Assembly: GCA_045110675.1 (NCBI GenBank)
Contig: JBGCGJ010000035.1
Span: 1 to 43,760 of the forward strand
DNA length: 43,760 nt
DNA from: JBALVT01 sp045110675
Lineage (GTDB): Bacteria; Pseudomonadota; Gammaproteobacteria; Pseudomonadales; Halieaceae
Reading direction: 5' to 3'
Part shown: positions 8,264-17,151 of the stretch, piece by piece
How the letters are laid out: every line of letters begins with the position of its first letter
Position numbering within the stretch: the first letter of the stretch is position 1
The notes under the pieces: generated by a model
The model's database searches: none
What the model was told of the DNA's origin: nothing
Seen by the model: only the letters and a program-made list of their open reading frames with translations
Translations under genes and position numbers: made by a program

Positions 8264-9154
8264 TTGCAGGCTAATCACAATAAATCGCGTATTTACTGGC
8301 TGCTGGTCGGAGCATTGATAGGAGCCGTGCTAGCAGCGACGGGGCTGGTGGAAAACCAACTCCGTCCGATACAAGACCAAACCATCGCCACCATTGACGG
8401 CGAGGCAATCTCTCTTGCGCATTTCAACTCCGTTGTTCAAGCCCTGCAAAAAGATCGGGGAAAACCGCTGACGGACACCGACAGAGCCCGTCTGGTGGAA
8501 CGTATGATTGATGAAAAATTGCTGCTGCAGCACGCCGAACACTTAGGGTTAACTCGCAATGACGCCGCAGTTAAAAAGGCCATCGTCGATGCTGTCATCG
8601 AGAACATTGTCAGCGAAAACCGAGGAGCAATCACCGAAACAGCAGAGCTGGAGCGTTTTTACCGAAACAATCTCAACTATTTTAGTCACACTCCCGTCGT
8701 GAGTGTCCAGCGTATGGTATTTAGGGGAGTGGAGGCACAGCAGCAAGCACAGCTCGCACACGTTGCTTTGGAGAGTGGCAAACTGTTCGCCTCAGTCAAG
8801 CTTAAACTCGCCAGCGAGGATGTACTGCAACTGCCGACCAGCCCAATTCCTCAAAACAGGTTGACGAACTATATTGGTCCCAGTCTTGCTCAAGCCGTGG
8901 CTGAACTCGAACCGGGGCAATTCACTCCCCCTTTAGCCGCTGGGGGCTCTTTCGTAATACTAGGGCTTACGGAAAGGTTGCCGGGTCAGTCACCCTCCCT
9001 GGAAACAATCCGCGACCAGGTCACACGAGAATTTCAGCGTCGCCAGGACGATCAGGCACTGCAGGATTACCTCGCGGAACTGAAGTCCAACGCGGAAATT
9101 CGAATTAACCAGCAGCTCTTGCTCCGGCAAGGTGAAACCCTCGGCCGTGATTAG
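8264..9154 (+). CDS. Membrane-anchored peptidyl-prolyl cis-trans isomerase (SurA/parvulin-like)
   Basis: The 296-residue protein begins with a TTG codon, has one N-terminal hydrophobic segment (about residues 11-28) and is otherwise soluble, so it is probably held in the inner membrane facing the periplasm. The segment ATIDGEAISLAHFNSVVQAL and the following helices match the SurA/PpiD N-terminal chaperone region. Residues of about 150-260 resemble a divergent parvulin-type isomerase domain. It overlaps the following HupE-like gene by 23 bases, which indicates translational coupling and a shared task. It could be a dedicated chaperone for the partner (inference). Confidence 0.8.
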   Translation: MQANHNKSRIYWLLVGALIGAVLAATGLVENQLRPIQDQTIATIDGEAISLAHFNSVVQALQKDRGKPLTDTDRARLVERMIDEKLLLQHAEHLGLTRNDAAVKKAIVDAVIENIVSENRGAITETAELERFYRNNLNYFSHTPVVSVQRMVFRGVEAQQQAQLAHVALESGKLFASVKLKLASEDVLQLPTSPIPQNRLTNYIGPSLAQAVAELEPGQFTPPLAAGGSFVILGLTERLPGQSPSLETIRDQVTREFQRRQDDQALQDYLAELKSNAEIRINQQLLLRQGETLGRD

Positions 9155-10358
9155 AATCGCGTTGCTTATTGGGCCAATGCTGCTGTTGACCTCCATCGCC
9201 AATGCCGACCCTCAGAGCAAATCGTTTTCACATTGGCAATTGTCGGAATCAAAATTCGCTGCGGTCTTTTCCTTTTCACGCAAAGACCTGGCTAAAATCC
9301 AAGGCGATCAGGGCGCTTTCCGGGATGCCCGCCAGTGGTTGACTCATATCTCGGAAAAGGTTCATGTGGGTGCGAAGTCGCCTTGCGAACTGACCGATAG
9401 TCGAGTGGTTCCATCGAGCGCGGCGTATCTAAGGTCTCGCCTGGAATGGCAGTGCTTAGAGCGCCTCCCGCGCCCGCAAGCTATTACGGTACATTTGGAC
9501 CTGCTATTTGACCAAATTCCCAGCCACCTCCATTTCGCAAACTTCCAAATGCCCGACAATACGCGCGCAGAAAAATTATTTAGCCACTCTGATCGCACAT
9601 TGGACTTACACTTAAGTGAGCTGGAACCGAATCAGAACACCCACTCGGGACCCGTATTCACTAGCTATCTCCGATTTGGGTTCGAACATATCCTCATCGG
9701 TGTCGATCACATTGCCTTCCTACTCGCTCTGCTGTTACTCGGCGGGAACTGGAGACAAACTTTGCTCGTTGTCACAGGCTTTACCCTCGGCCACAGTATT
9801 ACCCTGAGCCTAAGTACTCTTGGCTTGGTAAACCCAAACCTTGGTTTTACTGAGGCACTTATCGGTCTTAGCATCGCACTGATAGCCATCGAAAACATCG
9901 CCGTTCGCGAAAGTAACAGCCAATTGTGCGCTCACGGCGTTGGGGCAATCTTATTATTGCTGGCCGCTTACAATGTCTTTGGACATACGACAGTGTCCAC
10001 TGTCGCTATACTGGGTTTGAGCTTCTTCAGTTGGTGCTATCTGCAACTGAGCTACTCTTTACTGCAAGCCCGACGCATCCGTCCGGTGGTTACCGCTCTT
10101 TTCGGCCTGATTCATGGCTTTGGTTTTGCCAGCGTGCTGACGGAAGTAGGCCTACCAGCAAGCTCGAGACCGATAGCGCTGCTGGGCTTTAATGTGGGAG
10201 TAGAATTGGGTCAGATACTGATAGTGGGCGCACTGTTATTCGCCGGAGCGCTGATGCGTCCGCAGTTCCTTGCCCGGAATGAGCTTCCGAGCGATGTTTT
10301 GTCGACCTTATTGTGCTCTTTAGGTGTTTACTGGTTCATCCAACGACTGTATTTTTAA
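9132..10358 (+). CDS. HupE/UreJ-like membrane protein
   Basis: The 408-residue protein starts with GTG (9132; a second GTG at 9147 is possible). It has a signal peptide ending near SIANA (residue 25), a periplasmic region to about residue 170, and a hydrophobic C-terminal half with about six or seven membrane segments. His-rich motifs FGFEHILIGVDHIAFLLALL, GFTLGHSITLSL and GLIHGFGFASVL match the HupE/UreJ_2 family. That family is related to nickel permeases, but its substrate is generally unproven, and no urease or hydrogenase genes are nearby. It is coupled to the upstream isomerase. Confidence 0.85.
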   Translation: MKPSAVIRIALLIGPMLLLTSIANADPQSKSFSHWQLSESKFAAVFSFSRKDLAKIQGDQGAFRDARQWLTHISEKVHVGAKSPCELTDSRVVPSSAAYLRSRLEWQCLERLPRPQAITVHLDLLFDQIPSHLHFANFQMPDNTRAEKLFSHSDRTLDLHLSELEPNQNTHSGPVFTSYLRFGFEHILIGVDHIAFLLALLLLGGNWRQTLLVVTGFTLGHSITLSLSTLGLVNPNLGFTEALIGLSIALIAIENIAVRESNSQLCAHGVGAILLLLAAYNVFGHTTVSTVAILGLSFFSWCYLQLSYSLLQARRIRPVVTALFGLIHGFGFASVLTEVGLPASSRPIALLGFNVGVELGQILIVGALLFAGALMRPQFLARNELPSDVLSTLLCSLGVYWFIQRLYF

Positions 10359-10366
10359 AAAGGGGT

Positions 10367-10398
10367 TTGACAACCGTATCGCGGCTGCTCAATATGAT
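10367..10398 (+). promoter_or_regulatory. Possible promoter of the LuxR-type regulator
   Basis: TTGACA (10367-10372) is a perfect -35. The best -10, TATGAT (10393-10398), sits 20 bases away, longer than the usual 17, and CAATAT at 17-base spacing is weak. The assignment is tentative but fits the short gap before the regulator gene. Confidence 0.35.
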
Positions 10399-10431
10399 CG
10401 AACTAGGGAAAAACACTAATATTGCGTTTAT

Positions 10432-11286
10432 ATGTCTGATAAAGACCGCCTGAGTAAGTGGAATCGGGAAATCTCCAGAGCGATCGCTGCTCTGGGAACC
10501 GATGATTTCTTCCCCTCTCTTATAGCTGCGATTAATGGGCAGGTTCTGATTAGCTACCCCCAGGTCTGGCTTTATCACAAAGATTTGCCTCCTAAAGTGC
10601 TCTATCACGAAATCCCTAAAGATGCCGTTAACCTGCAAGTCGACCGCTATCTCGAAGGGCCTTATCGAGAGGATCCGTTTTACCAAACTTCGATGGATAG
10701 ACCGCGTTCCAGAATCTATCGCCTGTCGCGGGTCACTGCAGGAAAATTGCAGTTATCTGATTATTACCGAGATTACTATGCGGACACCGGCACCGTGGAT
10801 GAAGCCGTCTATGTATCCAAATTGCGCTCGGGCAACGTCATGAATATCAGCATGATGAGACTTCCCCGCCAGGGAGAGTTCACAGAAGAGGAATACGAAC
10901 GACTCTATTTGCTCGCTGACCCGGTCGCCGAGTTACTCAAATCCCACAGCGAGCACAATGACTTCGCCGTGACTCACCTGATTCAGCCGGGAATCGATCA
11001 TCAAATAGATCTCGCATTCAATACTTTTGGCACCTCATTTATCTCTCCTCGCGAGAAGGATGTTCTGGAACTCATGCTCAGGGGTTACGGGACCGATATT
11101 TCAGCCGAAAGACTGGGCATTGCACTGGAAACGGTGCGCCGCCACCGAAAAAGTATCTACCGCAAGCTGGACGTCAGCTCGCAGACAGATTTGTTCTCAT
11201 TATTCATCAATTCCATGTCCTGTTTGGGTGAAGCCGGAGGTGCAGACCCCCTCAGTATCTACATGGGGCCTGCCCTCACTCACTGA
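10432..11286 (+). CDS. LuxR-type helix-turn-helix transcriptional regulator
   Basis: The 284-residue protein has an N-terminal region without a clear signature (about residues 1-200) and a LuxR_C DNA-binding domain near residues 203-262. The latter shows SPREKDVLELMLRGYGTDIS, then ERLGIALETVRRHRKSIYRKL, the typical GerE-fold recognition helix. No receiver-domain aspartate is visible, so it is not a classical response regulator. It is followed 76 bases later, on the same strand, by a glutamylpolyamine synthetase-like gene that it probably controls (inference from pairing). Confidence 0.87.
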   Translation: MSDKDRLSKWNREISRAIAALGTDDFFPSLIAAINGQVLISYPQVWLYHKDLPPKVLYHEIPKDAVNLQVDRYLEGPYREDPFYQTSMDRPRSRIYRLSRVTAGKLQLSDYYRDYYADTGTVDEAVYVSKLRSGNVMNISMMRLPRQGEFTEEEYERLYLLADPVAELLKSHSEHNDFAVTHLIQPGIDHQIDLAFNTFGTSFISPREKDVLELMLRGYGTDISAERLGIALETVRRHRKSIYRKLDVSSQTDLFSLFINSMSCLGEAGGADPLSIYMGPALTH

Positions 11287-11362
11287 TCTAACCAAACTGG
11301 GGCATTGAGGCTGTGAACCAAAGTCGCGATATTGTGGCCTTAACTATATACGCGGTGAAAAT

Positions 11363-12706
11363 ATGTCGGTAGAGGCCGATTGGTTTCTCCGGGCTCATCC
11401 CGAGATAACCACCATTGAGGCCTTGCTTCCCGACTGTAATGGCGTGATGCGAGGCAAGTGGCTGCCTCGGCATAAGCTCGCGAAAATCTTCGAAGGTGAA
11501 CTCAAACTACCCAAAACTGCGCTAAGTCTCGATATATGGGGCCGCGACGTGGAGGAGTTGGTGTTCGCTTCCGGGGATGCCGACGGCATCTGTCGGCCTG
11601 TCGAGGGATCTCTTTTACCCACCCCCTGGGCGGCGGGCGGTCAACATGGCCAGGTGATGCTGTCGATGTTTGATGCCAACGGAGACCCCTATCTGGGAGA
11701 TCCCCGTCACGTATTAAAGCAGGTGCTATCGCGGTTTCAGGAAGCGGGATGGCGTCCAGTCGTTGCCGCCGAGCTAGAGTTCAGTCTCGTTACCTTGGAA
11801 GATAGTATTCCGAATCATACCTGCCCGGCACCCGCGGGTCGCACACCGGTGGGCGGCAACACCTATGGCCTTGATGTCCTGAACAGTCATTCCGAAATGC
11901 TGGAGGACCTTCGAATCGCCTGCGAAGTTCAGGATCTTCCCTTCGATGGTGTCGTCAAGGAATCCGCCCCGTCACAGTACGAAATCAATATGCAGCACGT
12001 CGACAATCCCGTATTGGCAGCCAAGCAGATCATGCAGATGAAAAGGTTGATCAAAGGAGTCGCTGCCAAACACCATTTGTTGGCCACTTTTATGGCCAAG
12101 CCCTTTGAGGACGAAGCGGGCAACGGCATGCACGTTCACTGCAGTGTTCTGGACGAGCGCGGTGTCAACATCTTCGATGATGGCAGCGATATGGGTACCG
12201 AGCTGCTGCGCAGTGCTATAGCAGGTTGCCTTCAATACATGCCAGACTCAGTGGCCATTTTCGCACCCAGCTTCAACGCTTATCGGCGTTTTCAACCAGG
12301 CTGCCACGCACCCACCTTTCCCAGCTGGGGCTATGAGAACCGAACGGTTGCGGTGCGAGTCCCTGCGGGAAGTAATTCAGCCCGCCGCCTTGAACATCGT
12401 GTCGCCGGTGCTGACGCCAACCCCTACCTACTGTTCGCAGTTCTCCTATCGGCCATGCTTGAGGGCATGCAACAAAAATTAAGCCCCCCTCTTCCGGTCA
12501 GCGGAGACGGCTATTCTCAAGAAAAGGAAACACTTCCGGTGTATATCCAGGATGCCCTGAAAATATTTCACGAGTCAGAGTTCATTAAAGACAACCTGGG
12601 CGATGAGCTGCAAAGGATTTTCACCTTGACGAAAGAGCAGGAGATTTCCGAGTTTCGAAGGCGTATTACCGATCTCGAATACCAGTCCTACCTGGAAAAG
12701 CTATAA
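11363..12706 (+). CDS. Glutamine synthetase family protein, gamma-glutamylpolyamine synthetase-like
   Basis: The 447-residue protein has the glutamine synthetase fold. The metal and glutamate-binding elements include VAAELEFSL, KESAPSQYEIN, NGMHVHCSV and NRTVAVRVP. The N-terminus (RAHPEITTIEALLPDCNGVM) and length resemble PuuA/PauA-type enzymes, which ATP-dependently glutamylate putrescine or longer polyamines, rather than the 470-residue GlnA. Polyamine specificity is inferred from that resemblance. No other puu genes (oxidase, aldehyde dehydrogenase, hydrolase) are beside it. The LuxR-type gene upstream is the likely regulator. Confidence 0.85.
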   Translation: MSVEADWFLRAHPEITTIEALLPDCNGVMRGKWLPRHKLAKIFEGELKLPKTALSLDIWGRDVEELVFASGDADGICRPVEGSLLPTPWAAGGQHGQVMLSMFDANGDPYLGDPRHVLKQVLSRFQEAGWRPVVAAELEFSLVTLEDSIPNHTCPAPAGRTPVGGNTYGLDVLNSHSEMLEDLRIACEVQDLPFDGVVKESAPSQYEINMQHVDNPVLAAKQIMQMKRLIKGVAAKHHLLATFMAKPFEDEAGNGMHVHCSVLDERGVNIFDDGSDMGTELLRSAIAGCLQYMPDSVAIFAPSFNAYRRFQPGCHAPTFPSWGYENRTVAVRVPAGSNSARRLEHRVAGADANPYLLFAVLLSAMLEGMQQKLSPPLPVSGDGYSQEKETLPVYIQDALKIFHESEFIKDNLGDELQRIFTLTKEQEISEFRRRITDLEYQSYLEKL

Positions 12707-12796
12707 AACCAACTATCTAAAACCTTATTGCAGACAGATTGACCCCAAACTGAAAATCAGGCATATAGGAAGCTCACACTGACTTTCGGGGGACAC

Positions 12797-13669
12797 TTGC
12801 TCAAGCCAGTAAAACAACCGTCAGCACCTGTCGCATCGCTAGGCCGAATTAGCATTGGGATAGCGACCGCTTTTCTGTGCATTTTGGCAGTGTTGGCGAA
12901 CTACCCCCGAGCAAATGCCGGCCATTTGGATACTCATGATTGCAGCTCTGTCGCGGAGCTACCTTCGACCGTCAGTGAAGCTTCAAGCAAAGCGCTCGAA
13001 GCGCCGATCAAATTATTGAGTTGGAATATTCAGAAGTCTCACACAGAGGGCTGGGAACAAGACCTGCAAAAAATAGGCGTTGATCGAGACCTTGTGTTGA
13101 TACAGGAGGCATCGATCCAGGCCGATACTCAGGGTGTTTTACCAAAGCCGATGCACGTGGCATTTGCAGCTGGCTATACCACAGACTCCGAAGAGACAGG
13201 GGTACTCACACTCAGCGCAGTCCCACCTAGTGTGGAGTGCAGCATGACGTCCTGGGAACCCTGGCTGGGAACGCCCAAGGCCACCAGCGTCACCAAGTTC
13301 GCAATCAACGATTCCGTGGACACGCTTATGGTGATTAATCTCCACGCTATCAACTTCACAGTGGGCCTGGAGGAATTCACCGCACAAATTGACGCTATTT
13401 CACCGCTGCTAACGTCACATGAGGGGCCAGCGCTACTGGCGGGGGATTTCAACACCTGGAACGATGCCAGACAGGCGCATATAGAAGACTTTGTTACCGA
13501 ACACGAACTACAACCGGTCTCTTTTACTCCTGACGACCGCAGCACCTTCTGGGATATGCCCTTAGACCACATTTATCTCCGCGGGCTGAGAGCACTGGAG
13601 GCGCAAACGATTGCGGTGGATACCTCGGATCACAATCCACTGCTGGTGACCTTGGAGCTCGAGCTCTAA
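12797..13669 (+). CDS. Secreted endonuclease/exonuclease/phosphatase (EEP) superfamily protein
   Basis: The 290-residue protein starts with TTG after a GGGGGAC ribosome-binding site. It has an N-terminal hydrophobic segment (about residues 18-36) ending near RANAG, consistent with export. The EEP fold (DNase I/exonuclease III/sphingomyelinase superfamily) is recognisable from LLSWNIQKS (metal-site Asn), LIQEAS (catalytic Glu), LLAGDFNTWND (Asp/Asn) and the terminal TSDHNPLLV (Asp-His). The substrate, nucleic acid or phospholipid, cannot be told from sequence. It runs convergently toward the MATE gene. Confidence 0.85.
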   Translation: MLKPVKQPSAPVASLGRISIGIATAFLCILAVLANYPRANAGHLDTHDCSSVAELPSTVSEASSKALEAPIKLLSWNIQKSHTEGWEQDLQKIGVDRDLVLIQEASIQADTQGVLPKPMHVAFAAGYTTDSEETGVLTLSAVPPSVECSMTSWEPWLGTPKATSVTKFAINDSVDTLMVINLHAINFTVGLEEFTAQIDAISPLLTSHEGPALLAGDFNTWNDARQAHIEDFVTEHELQPVSFTPDDRSTFWDMPLDHIYLRGLRALEAQTIAVDTSDHNPLLVTLELEL

Positions 13670-13697
13670 CCACCCCGAGTTCGCAATGTAATAGCTG

Positions 13698-15149
13698 CTA
13701 GGCCCCGTCCTTGCCGCCAGCATTGGGATTGACCTGGACTACGCTCTGAGCCATTTGTGCGTCCGCAGAGCTAAAACTCGAAACAGCACTGACTGTCTGG
13801 CCCTGACCTGCCCCGGTCTGCAAATGTTGCCGTTCCAACTGGCGTACCAGCCCAAAGACAGCCACAACACCCAACAATCCAAACAGGATCGAGCCCATTG
13901 CCTCGCCAGCCATCACCCCGCGGGCACCGTACCAATTGCCACCAAAATAGACCGCGGGAATTATCCCCAGAAAGACCCTGGCAAAATTGAACGCCGTTGC
14001 CAATCGAGGGCGATGCAGGTTGTTGAAGCTCGCATTGGCGATGAATAAACTGCCGGTGAATAAGAAAGCACCGACCAGCCAGTGGGTATAGAACAAGATC
14101 AGATCCGCAGCCTCCGGGCCCGCGGAAAAGACCTCGACAATCAAGTTGCCGCACTGCCAAAGAATCAACCACACCAACAGAACGTACCCGACATTAAACA
14201 ACATGGCGTTAATCAGGGTAGATCGCACCCTGTCGTATAGCCCCGCTCCAGCATTTTGTCCCACTATGGGGCCCACCGCAGATGACAGCGCAAAAACCGC
14301 CGCAAAACCCACCGGCGTTATGCGGCCCATGATCGCTGCACCCGCGACCGCGCCATCACCAAAGGGCGCCATACTTTTTAGAACGAAACTGCTGCCAATC
14401 GGTGTCGCTAAGTTGGTAAGCATAGCGGGAGCTGCGATATGGAGAATCGGCCCAAGGTCCTTCCGGAGATTGGCAAATCTGAAACGATCTGGCAGATCGT
14501 GGACAAAAACCAGCGCGTGCCAAGCCACCACCAACACCACCACTCTGGCTACTACAGAAGCATACGCCGCTCCTTCGAGCCCAAGCTTGAAGGTAAAAAT
14601 AAACAGCGGATCAAGTAAACCATTGACCAGAGAGCCCAGCAATGTGGCCCACATCGCGCGGCGGGCATCCCCCAGGGCTCGCACGGCGGCAGCCGCACTC
14701 ATACCTATAACCAGCAAGGGCATGCTCGGCAGCAAAATCCGAGTGTAGCTGATGGAATATTCCAGGGTTTTACCGGAGGCTCCCAGGAACACCAGCGCTT
14801 CCTCCAACCAGAACCAGGCCCCCAGACACAGTATAAACGCCACGCTGCCATTGAAAGCCAGGGAACTCGTACAATACCGCGCAGCTAGATCGCGCCGGTA
14901 CGAACCCTCGGATCTGGCAACCAGGGCCCCCATGGCGATCTGTAGGCCAATGCTTACCGAAATGACAAAGTAAAGAAGGGTTCCCGCAAACCCTACCGCC
15001 GCTGCAAGTTCCTGCTCCCCCAGCAGGGTCAGAAAATACATGTCGATCATGTCGACACTGAACATGGCGACTAGCCCAGCAGCACTGGTACTGGTCATGA
15101 CCAGCACGTGCCGCATTGTAGAACCTCGCGTGAAAACTGCTTTACTCAT
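13698..15149 (-). CDS. MATE family efflux transporter
   Basis: The 483-residue polytopic protein has about 12 predicted membrane helices and the two-fold repeated MatE organisation (first half about residues 15-230, second half 245-440). Segments such as SVDMIDMYFLTLLG near the start and GRITPVGFAAVFALSSAVGPIVGQNAG in the second half (cited here in pieces: PVGFAAVFALSSAVGPIVGQ) are typical. Members exchange Na+ or H+ for cationic drugs and metabolites across the inner membrane; the substrate is unknown. The C-terminus, after about residue 445, is a hydrophilic Ser/Gln-rich tail. It is a single gene, convergent with the EEP gene and divergent from the desaturase. Confidence 0.93.
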   Translation of the reverse strand: MSKAVFTRGSTMRHVLVMTSTSAAGLVAMFSVDMIDMYFLTLLGEQELAAAVGFAGTLLYFVISVSIGLQIAMGALVARSEGSYRRDLAARYCTSSLAFNGSVAFILCLGAWFWLEEALVFLGASGKTLEYSISYTRILLPSMPLLVIGMSAAAAVRALGDARRAMWATLLGSLVNGLLDPLFIFTFKLGLEGAAYASVVARVVVLVVAWHALVFVHDLPDRFRFANLRKDLGPILHIAAPAMLTNLATPIGSSFVLKSMAPFGDGAVAGAAIMGRITPVGFAAVFALSSAVGPIVGQNAGAGLYDRVRSTLINAMLFNVGYVLLVWLILWQCGNLIVEVFSAGPEAADLILFYTHWLVGAFLFTGSLFIANASFNNLHRPRLATAFNFARVFLGIIPAVYFGGNWYGARGVMAGEAMGSILFGLLGVVAVFGLVRQLERQHLQTGAGQGQTVSAVSSFSSADAQMAQSVVQVNPNAGGKDGA

Positions 15150-15407
15150 TCAACGGCAGCATCCACAGACTGGCAAAAGAGCGGTATCGAGACCCCAACA
15201 ATTGTACAAAACACCCGCACTCCCGCGCCCACTAGACCTGACATAAACTCCATCATACTGCAGATCGCTCACTAAAAACGTGAACACCAGGAGAGAAGGA
15301 GTAATTCAGGGTATTATTAACAGACCTTTTAGACCCCATTCATGGAAAGACATCTCCTGTAGAAAAAGTTAGTATTTAGGAAATTTTCCCTGGGATAGAG
15401 AGACTCA

Positions 15408-16595
15408 ATGACGACTGTTTCGAATAAGCCACCACTGTTATGGGTAAACGTAGCGGTGCTGATAGGACTACCATTACTTGCGTTGGTGTCGATACCCGCC
15501 TGGGGCTACTACAAGGGCTACGACTCCTTTCAGTGGTTGTGGGGTCTGGCATTTCTCTACCTCAATGGGATGTCGATAACCGGCGGGTATCACCGGTTCT
15601 GGGCTCACAAATCTTATGAAGCTCATTCAGTACTGAAGGTTTTTTATGCGCTATGGGGCGCCGGTGCACTGCAGAACAGCATTTTGGTATGGGCTTCGGA
15701 TCACCGCAGACACCACCGGCATGTGGATGATAATGAGCTCGACCCCTACTCGAGCGGGCGCGGGCTATGGTACAGCCACGTTGGCTGGATGCTCCGAGAA
15801 TACCGACCACACACAGATGATTTCAGCAACGCCAAGGATCTGCAACGCGACCCCATCGTCATGTGGCAGCACCGGCACTATATTGCCCTAACTCTGGTGA
15901 TGAACCTGGTTCTTCCTATTTGCTTAGGCGTTTGGCATGGGGACATCATCGGCACCATACTTATCGTCGGATTATTACGATTAGTCATCAATCACCATGT
16001 CACCTTCTTTATCAATTCACTGGCGCATTTCTGGGGTACTCGCCCCTATTCAGAATCCAACAGCGCCCGGGACAATGGTTTTCTGGCCCTGTTGACCTAT
16101 GGTGAGGGCTATCACAATTATCACCATATTTTTCAGACTGACTATCGCAATGGCATTCGCTGGTGGCAGTGGGACCCCACTAAGTGGATGATCAACTTGT
16201 GCTCGAAAGTGGGATTGGCTAAAAACCTCACCCGTATATCCGATTTCAAAATTCAGCGCGAAATTCTGGATACGCAATTTCGTCGAGCCTCCAAAAAACT
16301 AAAGGAAACGGCAAACAGCGAGCCTTTGAAAGTCTCCCTAGAGCGAGAGTACGCGCTGTTCACGCAATCGGTGAACCAGTGGAAAGCCCTGCAGTCTGAA
16401 CGCTATGAACGCAAGGTTACGCAGCTCGAAGATGCCCTGGAAGAACGCAAGTTACGACTTCAGGAAAAGTGGGAAAAAGCCGCCGTACACACACGTTTCA
16501 AAGAGCTGGAATACTCTTTGAAAATGCAACGCAAGCGTCTCGGTTTGCTGATGCAACAAATGCAGCATATGCAGCTGCAGGCTCAAGCGGCCTGA
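15408..16595 (+). CDS. Acyl-CoA/fatty-acid desaturase with C-terminal helical tail
   Basis: This integral-membrane di-iron desaturase has the three histidine boxes HRFWAH (62-67), HRRHH (99-103) and HNYHH (236-240) and four membrane helices in the usual places. By family it inserts a cis double bond, usually delta-9, into acyl-CoA or phospholipid-bound chains. Residues from about 275 to 395 form a long charged region (KKLKE, ERYERKVTQLEDALEERK, QQMQHMQLQ) that should be helical and perhaps coiled-coil; it is an extension beyond the catalytic core. Only 28 bases separate it from the glutathione peroxidase gene. Confidence 0.94.
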   Translation: MTTVSNKPPLLWVNVAVLIGLPLLALVSIPAWGYYKGYDSFQWLWGLAFLYLNGMSITGGYHRFWAHKSYEAHSVLKVFYALWGAGALQNSILVWASDHRRHHRHVDDNELDPYSSGRGLWYSHVGWMLREYRPHTDDFSNAKDLQRDPIVMWQHRHYIALTLVMNLVLPICLGVWHGDIIGTILIVGLLRLVINHHVTFFINSLAHFWGTRPYSESNSARDNGFLALLTYGEGYHNYHHIFQTDYRNGIRWWQWDPTKWMINLCSKVGLAKNLTRISDFKIQREILDTQFRRASKKLKETANSEPLKVSLEREYALFTQSVNQWKALQSERYERKVTQLEDALEERKLRLQEKWEKAAVHTRFKELEYSLKMQRKRLGLLMQQMQHMQLQAQAA

Positions 16596-16623
16596 ATCGG
16601 CAAACCAATAGGAGGAATCAAGC

Positions 16624-17109
16624 ATGAGCAAGACAGTTTACGATTTTGATTGTGAAACGACTGCCGGTAAGCAAAAGTCTCTCAGCGACTATAAGGGCAA
16701 GGTATTATTAGTGGTTAACACTGCCTCTAAATGCGGATTTACTCCACAGTTCGAGGGCCTGGAAACGCTTTATGAAAAGTACAAAAACAAGGGGCTAGAG
16801 ATACTGGGCTTTCCCTGTAACCAGTTCGGCAAACAAGATCCAGGCTCCAACGGCGAAATTACTGAATTTTGCCAACTCAACTACGGTGTTAGCTTTCCAA
16901 TGATGGGAAAAATTGAGGTCAATGGAAGCGGAACCACACCACTGTTCAAGCATCTCAAAAAGGAAGCACCGGGGGCTTTGGGGACACAGGCGATAAAGTG
17001 GAACTTCACCAAGTTCTTAATTGATACCGAGGGCAATGTTCTAAAACGATACGCCTCAGCTACCAAGCCCAAAGATATTGAGAAGGATATTAAGAAGTTG
17101 CTGGCTTAG
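16624..17109 (+). CDS. Glutathione/thioredoxin peroxidase (GPx family)
   Basis: The 161-residue protein is a cysteine-type GPx. The peroxidatic cysteine is C37 in NTASKCGFT, with Q67 in FPCNQFGKQ and W126-N127 in IKWNFTKF completing the catalytic tetrad. C83 (EFCQLNYG) lies where thioredoxin-dependent GPx enzymes carry their resolving cysteine, so thioredoxin rather than glutathione may be the reductant (inference). It reduces hydrogen peroxide or lipid hydroperoxides. A strong AGGAGG site precedes the ATG, and it is probably cotranscribed with the desaturase. Confidence 0.95.
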   Translation: MSKTVYDFDCETTAGKQKSLSDYKGKVLLVVNTASKCGFTPQFEGLETLYEKYKNKGLEILGFPCNQFGKQDPGSNGEITEFCQLNYGVSFPMMGKIEVNGSGTTPLFKHLKKEAPGALGTQAIKWNFTKFLIDTEGNVLKRYASATKPKDIEKDIKKLLA

Positions 17110-17119
17110 CGCACATTAA

Positions 17120-17145
17120 GAAGGAGTACTGGTCAAAACTCCTTC
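17120..17145. terminator. Hairpin between glutathione peroxidase and prfC
   Basis: GAAGGAGT (17120-17127) pairs perfectly with ACTCCTTC (17138-17145) around a 10-base loop in the 42-base gap between two convergent genes. There is no long U-run on either side, so efficiency is uncertain, but the position fits a shared bidirectional terminator. Confidence 0.5.
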
Positions 17146-17151
17146 AGACAA

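Noticed and set aside
13698..17109. Genomic island or prophage between the core clusters
   Set aside because: No integrase, transposase, tRNA gene or flanking direct repeats were seen; the genes are ordinary single-copy chromosomal types.
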